From Rhodospirillales bacterium (GTDB taxonomy: Bacteria; Pseudomonadota; Alphaproteobacteria; Micavibrionales; Micavibrionaceae): a DNA stretch of 64,000 nt. Position numbers and translations under genes: made by a program. The stretch spans positions 930,001-994,000 of the forward strand of contig CP060239.1 in assembly GCA_023898785.1 (NCBI GenBank), read 5' to 3'. The notes under the pieces were generated by a model. That model saw only the letters and a list, made by a program, of their open reading frames with translations. It ran no database searches and was not told the origin of the DNA. Below, piece by piece: positions 36,473 to 46,700 of this stretch (position 1 is its first letter; each line of letters begins with the position of its first letter).

Positions 36473-37675
36473 GTGAAGACCAATCAAAATACTGTTGTTG
36501 TCCTGTTTAACTATGGCGGCGGGATGCGCGGCCTTATCCCCGCGCATCTTATGTCGAAAATCGAAGAGGTTACCGGCCTGCCTATGGCAGACATGGTTGA
36601 TATTTTCGCCGGACCTTCAACGGGCGCTATCTTGAATGCGGCGCTCAATATTCCACATGATGATGACCCTTTGCGGCCCAAATGGCGGGCGCGGCATATG
36701 GTGAAATTTTACGAACGCGAAGGCATTAAGATTTTTCCACGCGATCGCTTTCGGGATTTCCGCGCCTTTGTGCATGATTTTAACAATCGGACGATGAAGA
36801 TCGGCCAGTTGCAGGGGCTTATGCGCAAGGGGCATTACGATCCGTCTTACCTTTCCTATTGCCTGCGCGGATTGTACGGTAAGCGCACGCTTTCCGAAAC
36901 ACTTAAGAGCCTTATTATTCCGGTTTATAATATTGATGGCGAACAGCTTGATTTGGTTGAAGAGGCTGGAGAAACCGACAATACGCCGGTTCATACGAAA
37001 AATAACTTTATTGATGGCGGCGGGCATGCAGTATGGCTCAAAAACATTCAACAGCGCCGTAATCAGCGCAAAACGCCGGATGTCGAATTGCATGATGCCA
37101 TATTGGCCAGTGCGGCGGCGCCGACATACTTCCCTTGTCATCATTTTAAAAGCCAAAATCCGGCCACAGGCAAAATCGTTGAATATTCCGGCATTGACGG
37201 CAGCATTTTCGACAACCCTTGCGTTTCCTATCATGGGGCTATCCGCCAGCATTTGGACGCTGGAACGCGGGTGATTATGATTTTGCTGGGCACGGGCTAT
37301 ACGCACCGTTCATTCAAAAAAGAAGACTGGAACAGCTATGGCGGGCTTGGCGTTGTTGATCCGGTGAATGATCTACCGCTGATCAATATTTTGTTCCATG
37401 CGCCGGAATCGGCGCTTATTGAAAGTTTTCGGCAAGAGCTGGGCGATGATTTGTTTGTATTTAACAAATCTCTGGTGGCCGATATTGGCAAGCCGGATGC
37501 GGTGAACATGGCGATTGACGACGCCGGATCAGAAAATTTAAAGCGGATGAGCCACTTCTCTGAGGCAATTCTAGAAGAACAGAGCCAGGAATTTGACCGG
37601 CTCTGTCATATTTTGGTGCGTAACCGCGACTCTAAGCCACAAAAACGCAGTTTTTGGTCCCGGTTGTTGGACTAA
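36473..37675 (+). CDS. Patatin-like phospholipase
   Basis: The 400-residue protein is a patatin-type acyl hydrolase. The oxyanion loop GGGMRG is at residues 16-21, the nucleophile is in GPSTG (G-x-S-x-G) near 47, and the catalytic Asp is in DGSIFDNP near 246. It has no signal peptide. The start is GTG 36473. Targets would be membrane lipids, possibly host or own; no secretion signal is seen. Confidence 0.88.
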   Translation: MKTNQNTVVVLFNYGGGMRGLIPAHLMSKIEEVTGLPMADMVDIFAGPSTGAILNAALNIPHDDDPLRPKWRARHMVKFYEREGIKIFPRDRFRDFRAFVHDFNNRTMKIGQLQGLMRKGHYDPSYLSYCLRGLYGKRTLSETLKSLIIPVYNIDGEQLDLVEEAGETDNTPVHTKNNFIDGGGHAVWLKNIQQRRNQRKTPDVELHDAILASAAAPTYFPCHHFKSQNPATGKIVEYSGIDGSIFDNPCVSYHGAIRQHLDAGTRVIMILLGTGYTHRSFKKEDWNSYGGLGVVDPVNDLPLINILFHAPESALIESFRQELGDDLFVFNKSLVADIGKPDAVNMAIDDAGSENLKRMSHFSEAILEEQSQEFDRLCHILVRNRDSKPQKRSFWSRLLD

Positions 37676-37679
37676 ATGT

Positions 37680-38900
37680 TTAAGCTGCCTTCGCCTCGCC
37701 TTGTAATGCCGCGCAGGCGCGCTGGATGCGCTTGCAGGCCTCGGTGAGTGCCTCGGTTGATGTCGCATAGGAGATGCGGAAATGCGGCGACAGGCCGAAG
37801 GCTTCGCCATGCACACACGCGACGCCTTCGCTTTCCAGCAAATAGGTGACGAAGTCTTCATCACTTTCGATCACCTTGCCGTCCGGCGTCGTTTTACCGA
37901 TGCAGCCCGCGCACGAGGGATAGACATAAAACGCGCCTTCGGGGGTGATGCAGGAAATGCCGTCGGCCTCATTGAGCATATCAACCACCAAATCGCGGCG
38001 CTGCTTAAATACGGCGTTGCGCTCGGCGAGAAAAGATTGATCGCCGTTCAGCGCGGCCACAGCGGCAGCTTGGGAAATTGAGCACGGGTTGGAGGTGCTC
38101 TGGCTTTGAACTTTGGCCATGGCCTTAATCAAATCTTTCGGCCCGCCGGCATAACCGATCCGCCAGCCGGTCATTGCGTAGGCTTTGGATATGCCGTTAA
38201 CGGTCAGGGTGCGGTCATAAAGCCTGGGTTCAACCTGGGCAGGCGTGGCGTATTCAAACCCGTCATAGACGAGGTGCTCATACATATCATCGGTCATAAC
38301 GTAGACATGCGGGTGTTTGAGCAACACGTCGGTGAGCGCTTTAAGCTCGTCATGGCTATAGGCGCCGCCGGTCGGATTGGAGGGCGAGTTAAAGATCAGC
38401 CATTTTGTTTTCGGAGTGATCGCAGCCTCGAGATCCTCCGCACGAAGTTTGAAATTATTGTTTTCCGGACAATCAACAATAACAGGCGTGCCTTCAGCCA
38501 ACAGCGTCATATCGGGGTATGACACCCAATACGGCGCGGGGATAATCACTTCATCCCCCGGATTCACAGAGGCCATCAGCGCATTGTAAAGAATCTGTTT
38601 CCCGCCGGTGCCGACGGTGATTTGTTCGCGAACATAATCCAGATCGTTATCGCGTTTGAACTTTGCAATAATCGCATCTTTGAGTTCCGGCGTACCGTCC
38701 ACGGCGGTATATTTGGTTTTGCCTGCATCAATGGCAGCCTTGGCAGCGCCCTTGATAAAATCTGGCGTATCGAAGTCCGGCTCACCGGCTCCCAGGCCGA
38801 TCACGTCGCGCCCGGCGGCTTTAAGCTCCTTGGCCTTGGTCGATACGGCTATGGTCGGTGAAGGCTTAATACGGCTGAGGCGATCGGCAATGATGGACAT
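37680..38900 (-). CDS. aspC: Aspartate aminotransferase (class I)
   Basis: The 406-residue enzyme is a fold-type I aminotransferase of the I-gamma aspartate type. Family segments are VIGLGAGEPDFDTPD, NSPSNPTGGAYS, and the PLP lysine in NGISKAYAMTGWRIGY near residue 239. The ATG at 38900 (MSIIADRLSRIKPS) fits the family; the frame opens 14 codons upstream. It converges on the patatin gene with a four-base gap. The symbol is by family. Confidence 0.92.
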   Translation of the reverse strand: MSIIADRLSRIKPSPTIAVSTKAKELKAAGRDVIGLGAGEPDFDTPDFIKGAAKAAIDAGKTKYTAVDGTPELKDAIIAKFKRDNDLDYVREQITVGTGGKQILYNALMASVNPGDEVIIPAPYWVSYPDMTLLAEGTPVIVDCPENNNFKLRAEDLEAAITPKTKWLIFNSPSNPTGGAYSHDELKALTDVLLKHPHVYVMTDDMYEHLVYDGFEYATPAQVEPRLYDRTLTVNGISKAYAMTGWRIGYAGGPKDLIKAMAKVQSQSTSNPCSISQAAAVAALNGDQSFLAERNAVFKQRRDLVVDMLNEADGISCITPEGAFYVYPSCAGCIGKTTPDGKVIESDEDFVTYLLESEGVACVHGEAFGLSPHFRISYATSTEALTEACKRIQRACAALQGEAKAA

Positions 38901-39081
38901 AGTTTTTCCTTTTTCTTGTTCATATTTCTTGTTCATAGCCATGTTTTTATTTAGCTTGTTTCACATAGATGAATCTTTTTGTGTTAGAGTCTTACCTCTT
39001 GTTGTAAGAATTTCCCATTGGATTGGCAAGTTCCGTATTGTATTCCTTTTTTAATCGCTGAAATGTAAATCAGAAACCCAC

Positions 39082-40038
39082 ATGAAAGATTTTTATAACC
39101 AGCACAAGCTTTCCATTAAAATCGTCGTTTCATTGGCGATTATGGCGCTGCTGGCTATGCGGATGGATATAAGCGCGCTTGGTGAGCATGTTGGCCATAT
39201 TCAGGGTTCGATCTGGTTGCTGGCTGCAGGAATGATTTTTGTACAGATTTTGGCACTGTCTTATCGCTGGTTTTTGCTTATAAACGCCCATGAAAGCCGA
39301 ATTACTTATCGTAATGCGGTGCGTGTAACACTGGCGAGTATGATTGCTAATTATCTGTTCATTACATCAATCGGGGGGATCATCGTACGCGTGGCAATGA
39401 GTGTGCAAAGCGGAATCTCGCTGGTGCGCTCGATTGCCGCGACCGCGCTTGACCGGGTGATGACCTTGCTTGCGCTGCTCATCCTTACCGCTTTATTTCT
39501 GCCGGTGCTCAGCGCAATTGCCAGTCATGATGTTGTGCATCAGGCCGTGTTTATTTTGAGCCTCTTTGCCAGCGGTGCGTTTCTCTTCGCTTTGCTGATG
39601 TTTGACACATTCCGGCGGCGAATTATTTTCTCTCATCGGAAAGTGGCGATGTGCTTTCAATATTTGCGTACGGTGATGACGGACCACAACATGATGGGCA
39701 AGATTCTTACCAGCAGTCTGGTTGGGCAGGTGGCCTATTTTGCTGCTGTATATGTGGTTACGGCCTCAATGGGCGTAGAATTTTCGTGGCTATATTTTAT
39801 TTCAATTCTGCCGTTGATTACGGTCATTGCCAGCTTGCCCGTCGGTTATGGCGGTTGGGGAATTCGTGAAGGTGCCTTTGTTTATGGGCTGGGGCTGATT
39901 GATATTCCCATTGAGATTGCTTTTGCCGTATCCGTGCAAATCGGTTTAATCAGTATGCTCTGCGCGTTTATCGCTGGCGTCCCTGCGCTAGTCTTGCGGC
40001 GGAGTTCACCCTTTAAGTTTTCGGTATTATCACGTTAA
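39082..40038 (+). CDS. LPG synthase transmembrane-domain family protein
   Basis: The 318-residue protein has about eight membrane segments and resembles the UPF0104/lysylphosphatidylglycerol synthase transmembrane family. The GGIIVRVAMSVQSGISLVRSIAATALDRV segment near 97-125 and GYGGWGIREGAFVYGLG near 257 are typical. It lacks the aminoacyl-transfer domain of MprF, so it may move or make a lipid. It lies two bases before the O-antigen ligase family gene. Confidence 0.85.
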   Translation: MKDFYNQHKLSIKIVVSLAIMALLAMRMDISALGEHVGHIQGSIWLLAAGMIFVQILALSYRWFLLINAHESRITYRNAVRVTLASMIANYLFITSIGGIIVRVAMSVQSGISLVRSIAATALDRVMTLLALLILTALFLPVLSAIASHDVVHQAVFILSLFASGAFLFALLMFDTFRRRIIFSHRKVAMCFQYLRTVMTDHNMMGKILTSSLVGQVAYFAAVYVVTASMGVEFSWLYFISILPLITVIASLPVGYGGWGIREGAFVYGLGLIDIPIEIAFAVSVQIGLISMLCAFIAGVPALVLRRSSPFKFSVLSR

Positions 40039-40040
40039 AG

Positions 40041-41345
40041 ATGATGGGCATTGCGCGTATTTCCGCTTCGCTACTTTTTCTTTTTGCTGTTGCATTGCAA
40101 ATTCAAATCACTTTATTTGCCGCTGATGATTATATTGGTCTGCGCGCCAATCTGGCCGATTTGCTATTACCGTTTGCGGGCGTTTTAATCGCGGGAAGCT
40201 TGCTGTTGAAAAAATCATGCTGGCCACATTGGCAACGACCGTTTGGATATTGGGCCCCTGCCCTTCTCAGCATTATTATCGGCTTTGCACTGGTGAATGG
40301 ATATTGGGCGCAGGGCGGCTGGAGTCATTGGGCGCTGTTTAACAAGGGCATCGGCTGGTGCGTATTGATGGCGTATTTACTAGCCGGAGGATGGCTGTGC
40401 ACCAACAAGCCTGAAGAAATTCTGCGCTGGTTTATTACACCGTTTATTGCCTTTCTGATCCTTGCAATTACAGGCGACAGCATCGTACGCATTCTTTATA
40501 CCCATGGCTATCTGCCATCATTATCGCTTTTCGGTTATAGTTTTGGGCGAGATCTGGCCGGTTTTATGGTCAACCGAAACGCGTTTGCGTTTTTATATTT
40601 ATGCGCACTGATCCTCGGCAGTATGCAATTGGCGCTGCATCCGGCGCTTAACCGGCTACAAAAGATCGGGTTTATGGCGCTGTGGTTTTTATTACCTTTA
40701 TTTCTTGTTTTAAATCTATCACGGGCTTCTTTGCTGGTTTTGGTTCCGCTAGCGTTGTATCTGCTTATATCCCAAAGATGCCTTTTTTTGCGGGTTTGTT
40801 TGCCTCTGACGTTAGCAGGACTGTTGCTTGTGCCTTTTGCAAATTTTGCGAATGTCGAAAATGCTCTGCACAATCTTGGCAAAATTTCGCATGTGCAGGC
40901 TCATGTCAAAAACGAAGGTTCATTGCCCTATGAGGAGTCTGTTTATCGCGGTGATCAGGTGCGAATTCAGATTATTCAAGATAGTTGGGGATTGATCAAA
41001 GAACATCCACTTACCGGCGCAGGGATTGGAACTATATTAAAGCTGCAACAAGATGAAGGGCGGCAGTATGTATCGGTGATTGATAATACGCCGCTGTGGC
41101 TTTTGACCGAGATGGGGCCGTTTGGCTTGCTGGGGTTTGTTAGCGTTTATGTTTCCATATTACTGACCCTGCTTCGTAAGCGCCGTGATGCTGATCCGGA
41201 AAATCAAGCCTTTATCATGAGCGCGGTGTTGATTCTTCTGGCGTTTGGGATTTATTCTCTGCTGCATGAAATTCTTTATGCCCGGTTTTTCTGGTTTATT
41301 TTGGGGATGAGTTTAGCCTTGCCTACTGCGCGTCTTCAGCAATAA
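40041..41345 (+). CDS. O-antigen ligase family protein
   Basis: The 434-residue membrane protein has about 12 hydrophobic segments and a large loop near residues 275-340, with HPLTGAGIGTILKLQ as in the Wzy_C/WaaL family. Such proteins join or polymerise surface glycans. With the preceding gene it forms a two-gene envelope unit. It is not possible to say whether it acts as ligase or polymerase. Its 3' end overlaps the convergent kinase-like gene by 23 bases. Confidence 0.85.
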   Translation: MMGIARISASLLFLFAVALQIQITLFAADDYIGLRANLADLLLPFAGVLIAGSLLLKKSCWPHWQRPFGYWAPALLSIIIGFALVNGYWAQGGWSHWALFNKGIGWCVLMAYLLAGGWLCTNKPEEILRWFITPFIAFLILAITGDSIVRILYTHGYLPSLSLFGYSFGRDLAGFMVNRNAFAFLYLCALILGSMQLALHPALNRLQKIGFMALWFLLPLFLVLNLSRASLLVLVPLALYLLISQRCLFLRVCLPLTLAGLLLVPFANFANVENALHNLGKISHVQAHVKNEGSLPYEESVYRGDQVRIQIIQDSWGLIKEHPLTGAGIGTILKLQQDEGRQYVSVIDNTPLWLLTEMGPFGLLGFVSVYVSILLTLLRKRRDADPENQAFIMSAVLILLAFGIYSLLHEILYARFFWFILGMSLALPTARLQQ

Positions 41346-42366
41346 GGGGGCGAAGGATTTCTAAATTTTCCAGCGATGCGGCAGATGAAAAATCTATCCT
41401 CTGCTGCGTGAACCAACGGGCAAGCGGCGTGAGGATCGGATCTTTCGGACCATTAGCTAGATAGTTTTGCAGGCGCGGGACATGCTTTAAATAGGCGGGA
41501 TTTTCATCGATTACGGCCTGCTTGATGAATTGACCGATAACGCGGCAATGGAACTGCGTAGCGAGAATGCGAAACCAGATGCGTTCGTCTTCACTTAATT
41601 GATCAAGAATGTGGCTTTTTACCTCTGCAGGAACATCGCGGCGCGCATCTTCGAGGATATTACCAAGATCGTAGGGACGGGGGCCGAGCATAGCCCCCTG
41701 AAAATCGAGAATGCCGCAGCGTTTTAGGCCTGTTTCACTGGGCAACCACATCAAATTTTGTGCATGAAAGTCTATATGCAGAAACCCTTGCCGGACTGGA
41801 GGAGCACTGGACTCAATTCCCCGCCAAACAGTGAGGTATTCTTCAACCAACCCTTCTTCATTAGGCGTTCCGCGCATTAGCGGTATAAACCAATCAACGA
41901 TGCGGCGATGACGGCGATGAACATGAGCGTCGTAATAATCGGGGAGATCCAGCGAACAATTTTGCGCAGCGATATGGTCCAGAATGTCGCGTGCCAAGCC
42001 GTATAACATGGACGCGTCTTCGCCAGAATCTAACGCGTCGCGAAAACATAAATCGCCAAGATCTTCGAGCAGCAAATATCCGTTTTTCAGGTCTTGTTCA
42101 TAAATCTCGGGGGCCTTAAGGCCAATGTCGCGGAGCCAACTGGCGATGCGGATAAAATCATCAAGGCTGTGGCCAGGCGTGGCATGGGTAGAGCCGTCGG
42201 GAACCGTTTCCATTAAAATTGCGTTTTGCGATCCTTTGGATACCCGGAAATAACGGCGGATAGAGGAATCCTGTCCAACTGAATGCATTATTTCCCAACC
42301 ATGTTTTTTTAAAAACATCTGGCGATGATCCTCGTCAAAGAGAAGATTTTGTAATGCTTGAGACAC
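41323..42366 (-). CDS. Aminoglycoside phosphotransferase-family kinase
   Basis: The 347-residue protein has an APH/choline-kinase fold: YLLLEDLGDLCFRDAL as the hinge, FLHIDFHAQNLMWLP as the catalytic loop with Asp and Asn, and CGILDFQGAMLGPRPYDLG as the metal-binding DFQ segment. In alphaproteobacteria such proteins near tsaE or envelope genes are often AmgK-like sugar kinases (N-acetylmuramate/glucosamine anomeric kinases); that assignment is inferred. Drug resistance is unlikely. Confidence 0.85.
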   Translation of the reverse strand: MSQALQNLLFDEDHRQMFLKKHGWEIMHSVGQDSSIRRYFRVSKGSQNAILMETVPDGSTHATPGHSLDDFIRIASWLRDIGLKAPEIYEQDLKNGYLLLEDLGDLCFRDALDSGEDASMLYGLARDILDHIAAQNCSLDLPDYYDAHVHRRHRRIVDWFIPLMRGTPNEEGLVEEYLTVWRGIESSAPPVRQGFLHIDFHAQNLMWLPSETGLKRCGILDFQGAMLGPRPYDLGNILEDARRDVPAEVKSHILDQLSEDERIWFRILATQFHCRVIGQFIKQAVIDENPAYLKHVPRLQNYLANGPKDPILTPLARWFTQQRIDFSSAASLENLEILRPLIAEDAQ

Positions 42367-42390
42367 GCCGGTCTCCTTTGATTAATGACG

Positions 42391-42810
42391 TTAATCAGTT
42401 TTCTTTTGTTTGGATGCTATTGCGCGCAGGGCATCGACGTGGGCCTGTGAGGTTGGTGCGCGCTTGCGCGGCGCGCCTGCATCTTCGAGACCGAACATCT
42501 GGCTGGAGCCTGCTATAGCTTTAAGAATTTCAAAGCCAAAAGCTTCTTCATTTGAAGCCTTTGATTTTTGAGTTGCCTGCGGTTTTTCCGGTTTCAATCC
42601 TGCCTTGGCACGTGCGGCATCGGCGCGCCCCGAAGCCACACGCTCTATATTATAGGCCACAATGCCGGAAAGGTGCGGCTTGGCCAGCGCGTGAAGCAGC
42701 TTGGCATCTTCGAAGGTCCAGGCAATGATCTGCTGGCGGGCTTTGATCTGATTCCCGCCACTGAGCTTTAAAGCCTCTTTAATACGGTTTTCGGCGTATT
42801 CTAGTGACAT
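42391..42810 (-). CDS. Hypothetical 139-residue protein
   Basis: The protein is soluble and mostly helical, with a basic linker (ARAKAGLKPEKPQATQKSKAS) and a C-terminal APRKRAPTSQAHVDALRAIASKQ-like tail. It matches no function I recognise. The N-terminal YAENRIKEALKLSGGN region resembles small conserved alphaproteobacterial proteins of unknown role. It lies 24 bases upstream of the kinase-like gene, probably in one transcript. Confidence 0.75.
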   Translation of the reverse strand: MSLEYAENRIKEALKLSGGNQIKARQQIIAWTFEDAKLLHALAKPHLSGIVAYNIERVASGRADAARAKAGLKPEKPQATQKSKASNEEAFGFEILKAIAGSSQMFGLEDAGAPRKRAPTSQAHVDALRAIASKQKKTD

Positions 42811-42892
42811 ACGCGGCCTCCTTTTCGGGCTGATGACCTTTCATTCCTTATACTCTGTCAGGATGACATATTTTGCAAGATTGACCAAGCTC

Positions 42893-43702
42893 TTAAGATT
42901 TATTGGCGGCATAATCACGAATTTCACGGCGGAATGGGGTGAAGATTGAAATGTGCAATGCACCTGGTAACTCGAAATGAGCCTGCAGACCTACAAAAAA
43001 TCGCTTTTCATGTTCGCGATGGGTGCTAATTGCCTCAATCACTCCGTCTGGGGCATAGGCTTCGACTCTGAAAACCTCCCGTAAATCTTTATTGCGATCA
43101 TGTTGCCAGAATTCATGGGTGATGCCTTGCATATGGATGGAGTTTACGAAGAAGTTTTTCTTATCATAGATGCTATCCAGAAGGCCGCCAGGCACGATTT
43201 CTATTTCGTGGACGGGGCGATCCATGGTTTCAAAGCAGCGGGTGCCGTCGGCCAGAACAGCATTATAGCCTTGGGCGTGATTGATTTGAGTATTCAGCGT
43301 TTCAAGCGCACCGCCAAAGGCCACAAGCATTTCCTGCATACCGCGGCAAATACCCAATGTCGGGATGTTTAAGGCGTAGGCTTTTTGGGCCAATGCAATG
43401 GCTGTGCGGTCGCGGGCAATATCGCGCTGCTGTGCTATGGAGAGATGGTCATTGAGTTGGCCTGGATCGTAGAAATACGGATTGATGTTTGAATCACCAC
43501 CGGGAAGCAGCAAGCCATGAATACGGTCTAAGATTTCATCAATATTTTCAGCACCAACGGGAATATATTCAACATTCATCCCTGCTTTTTCAAATGGACG
43601 CGCCCAGCGTTCACAAATAGATACCTCACCATTTTCATTTCTTTCGGCGAGGATGCCAACGCGGACATGATTGTCCGGTTTTATATTCTTGTGGGCGTTC
43701 AT
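42893..43702 (-). CDS. Peptidase C26 / gamma-Glu-GABA hydrolase-like protein
   Basis: The 269-residue protein is a class I glutamine-amidotransferase fold enzyme of the peptidase C26 family. The nucleophile is in LGICRGMQEML near residue 119; the C-terminal His/Glu pair appears as GLQAHFELP, in place of the usual QWHPE. HGLLLPGGDSNINP near 65 is typical. Family members such as PuuD act in putrescine breakdown, which may connect with the decarboxylase 9 kb away, but the altered C-terminal motif makes the substrate uncertain. Confidence 0.85.
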   Translation of the reverse strand: MNAHKNIKPDNHVRVGILAERNENGEVSICERWARPFEKAGMNVEYIPVGAENIDEILDRIHGLLLPGGDSNINPYFYDPGQLNDHLSIAQQRDIARDRTAIALAQKAYALNIPTLGICRGMQEMLVAFGGALETLNTQINHAQGYNAVLADGTRCFETMDRPVHEIEIVPGGLLDSIYDKKNFFVNSIHMQGITHEFWQHDRNKDLREVFRVEAYAPDGVIEAISTHREHEKRFFVGLQAHFELPGALHISIFTPFRREIRDYAANKS

Positions 43703-43742
43703 GATGTCTCTTTTTATGCTAAAATATTAAAAAACAATAAAA

Positions 43743-46700
43743 TTATGCGGTTATTTCCATCAATTCTTTCATCAGGTTTTGCACACCTTTGACGCGCCGG
43801 GCAACGCTGTCCCACTGGCGGATGGCAACGAGTTTGTGATCTGGGCGCATTTTCAGGGCGCCGCCTTTGGACGTCATCCAGTGCATCAAGCCTTCGATAT
43901 TAGGCGGAGTGTTATTGTGAAAACCGATAACTGCACCTTTTGGCCCTGCTTCTACCGATGAAACTCCGGCTTTTTTACAGAGTTGTTTAATGGCGACAAT
44001 GTCGAGCAGATTTTGCACTTCTTCGGGAAGATCGCCGAAACGATCAATCAATTCAGCGGCGAAGGCTTCGATGTCTTGCGACTCTAAAAGATCAGTGAGA
44101 CGGCGATACAGGCTCATACGCACGCCAAGATCCGGCACATAAGTTTCGGGAATAAGCACGGACGCCCCGAGATTGATGGTGGGCGACCAGCCTTCATCCT
44201 GCGCAGGCATATTATCGAGCGAAACGCCCTCGCGGGCTATGGCAACCGCTTCTTCGAGCATTTGCTGGTATAGCTCGACACCGACTTCCTTGATATGACC
44301 GGATTGCTGATCGCCGAGCAGGTTTCCGGCACCACGGATGTCCATGTCGTGAGAAGCAAGTTGAAAACCACTGCCGAGCGTATCGAGCGTCTCCATGACT
44401 TCGAGGCGTTTTTGCGCTTGAGGATTTAATGGCGCGTTAGCGGGGTATGTGAGATAGGCATAAGCGCGCATCTTTGAACGGCCAATGCGTCCACGGATCT
44501 GGTAGAGCTGTGCCAAGCCGAACATATCGGCGCGGTGAATTACGAGTGTATTGGCGCGTGGAATGTCGATGCCGCTTTCAATGATATTAGTAGCAAGCAA
44601 GACTTCGTAGCGGCCTTCGTAAAAAGCGCTCATACGATCTTCAAGTTCGGTTGGGGACATTTGCCCGTGGGCGGTGATAATTTTAACCTCAGGTACGAGG
44701 TCTTTGAGCATATCTTCAAGCTCATCCATGTCGGCGATGCGCGGGCAAACGTAAAAACTCTGGCCGCCGCGATAATGTTCACGTAGCAGCGCTTCACGGA
44801 TAACATGCGTGTCGGTGGGCATGACGAAGGTACGCACGGCGAGACGGTCAACGGGCGGGGTCGTGATGAGCGACATTTCCTTGACGCCGGTAAGTGACAT
44901 TTGCAGCGTGCGCGGGATAGGCGTGGCTGTCAAAGTGAGGACATGCACATTGTTTTTTAGCTCTTTGAGGCGCTCTTTTTGTTTGACGCCGAAACGTTGT
45001 TCTTCATCAACAACCAAAAGGCCGAGATTGCTGAATTTTATACCCTTGCCGAACAACGCATGCGTACCGATGACGATATTGACGCTACCGTCGGTGAGGC
45101 CGTCTTTGATGGTATTGGCTTCTTTTGTAGAGACAAGCCGCGAGAGTTGTTTGATACGCAAGTTTGTGCTGGCAAAACGTTTGGTAAAATTAAGATAGTG
45201 CTGGCGTGCGAGCAAGGTGGTCGGTGCAACAATAGCAACCTGAAAACCGTCCATTGCGGCGACATAGGCTGCGCGCAGGGCAACTTCGGTTTTACCAAAG
45301 CCGACATCGCCGCAAACAAGACGGTCCATGGGGTGCGACCCGGCAAGGCTTTCCAGCACGTCGTTAATGGCGCGTTCCTGATCGTCAGTTTCCGCGTAAG
45401 GAAAGCGGCTGGCGAATTCGTGGTATAGTTCTTTGGAGACTTCGATAGGTTGTGTCTTACGGAGTTGGCGTTCGGCTGCGATTTTGAGAAGACCATCGGC
45501 CATGGCCATCAAATCTTTTTTAACGCGGGCTTTGCGGGCCTGCCATCCTGCCCCACCGAGTTTATCAAGCTGGACCGCACCTTCATCAGCACCAAAGCGT
45601 GAGAGGACTTCGATATTTTCTACCGGTACGAAGAGACGGTCGCCGCCGGCATATTCGATCTTGAGGCAATCATGCAGAGTGCCTGCGGCTTCCAGAGTTT
45701 CGAGTTGGAGGAATTTGCCGATGCCGTGGTCGATATGGGTGACAAGGTCGCCTTCATCAAGACTTGAGACTTCGCGTAAAAAATTTTCGGCTTTTTTGCG
45801 CCGATTGCTCTTGTGTGCAAGGCGGTCGCCGAGGATGTCTTGCTCGGTCAACACCGCAAGATCATCGGACGTAAACCCGTGCTCAAGACCTAAAATGACA
45901 AAGCCGATATCGCGAGGTTTGAGCTTTTTAAAATCTTCGGCGTTTGTCACCGCTTTGATCGGGCCGATTCCATCTTCTTCCATCAACCCTTGCAAGCGTT
46001 GCTTTGAGCCTTCGGAAAAACAGGCGATGAGGATTTTACGCTCGCCGTTGGCGAGGCCGGCTATGTGAGTTTTTAGTTCGTCGATAACGTCGCCATCGGG
46101 AAGCGCACGGATGTCGGCAAAGTCGCGGGCTTTTTTGACGGGGGAATGTCCCTGCCCCGGCGCACCAAAAGGGGAAAGAAGCTGTGCATCTGCAACCGTA
46201 GCAGCCCATTCGATTTCGCCCAGATATAATCGTTCAGGTGGCAACGGATTATAGAACGCACCGGAAAGACTGATGTCTTTGGATTTTTTCTTCTTTTTGA
46301 GGGCTGCGTCTTTGAGGGTTTGACGTGACTGATAGAAATCGCGAATTTGCTTGAGGCGCTCCCCTTCGGCGCGGCGGGCGTGGTGATCGAGAATTACTTC
46401 ATATTGCCCAGCATAATCGAGCACTGTGCTCATGCCTTCATAAAAGAGCGGCAACCAATGTTCCATACCATTATAACGCCGCCCTTCTGAGACGGATTCG
46501 TACAAAGGATCGGAGCCTTGTACGACACCAAAGGCTTCACGATAGCTGCTGCGGAAACGATCAATGGATTCTTCATTGAGGAAGAATTCAGTGACGGGCC
46601 GGAGCTGGAGGCTTTTAACATCTGTGTGGGTGCGTTGCGTCAGCGGATCAAAGCTGCGGATAGTTTCAATCTCATCACCAAACAGATCAAGGCGCAGTGG

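Noticed and set aside
41323..42366. Aminoglycoside-resistance gene
   Set aside because: The fold is APH-like, but the chromosomal context beside envelope genes and the sequence segments fit an AmgK-like sugar kinase family.
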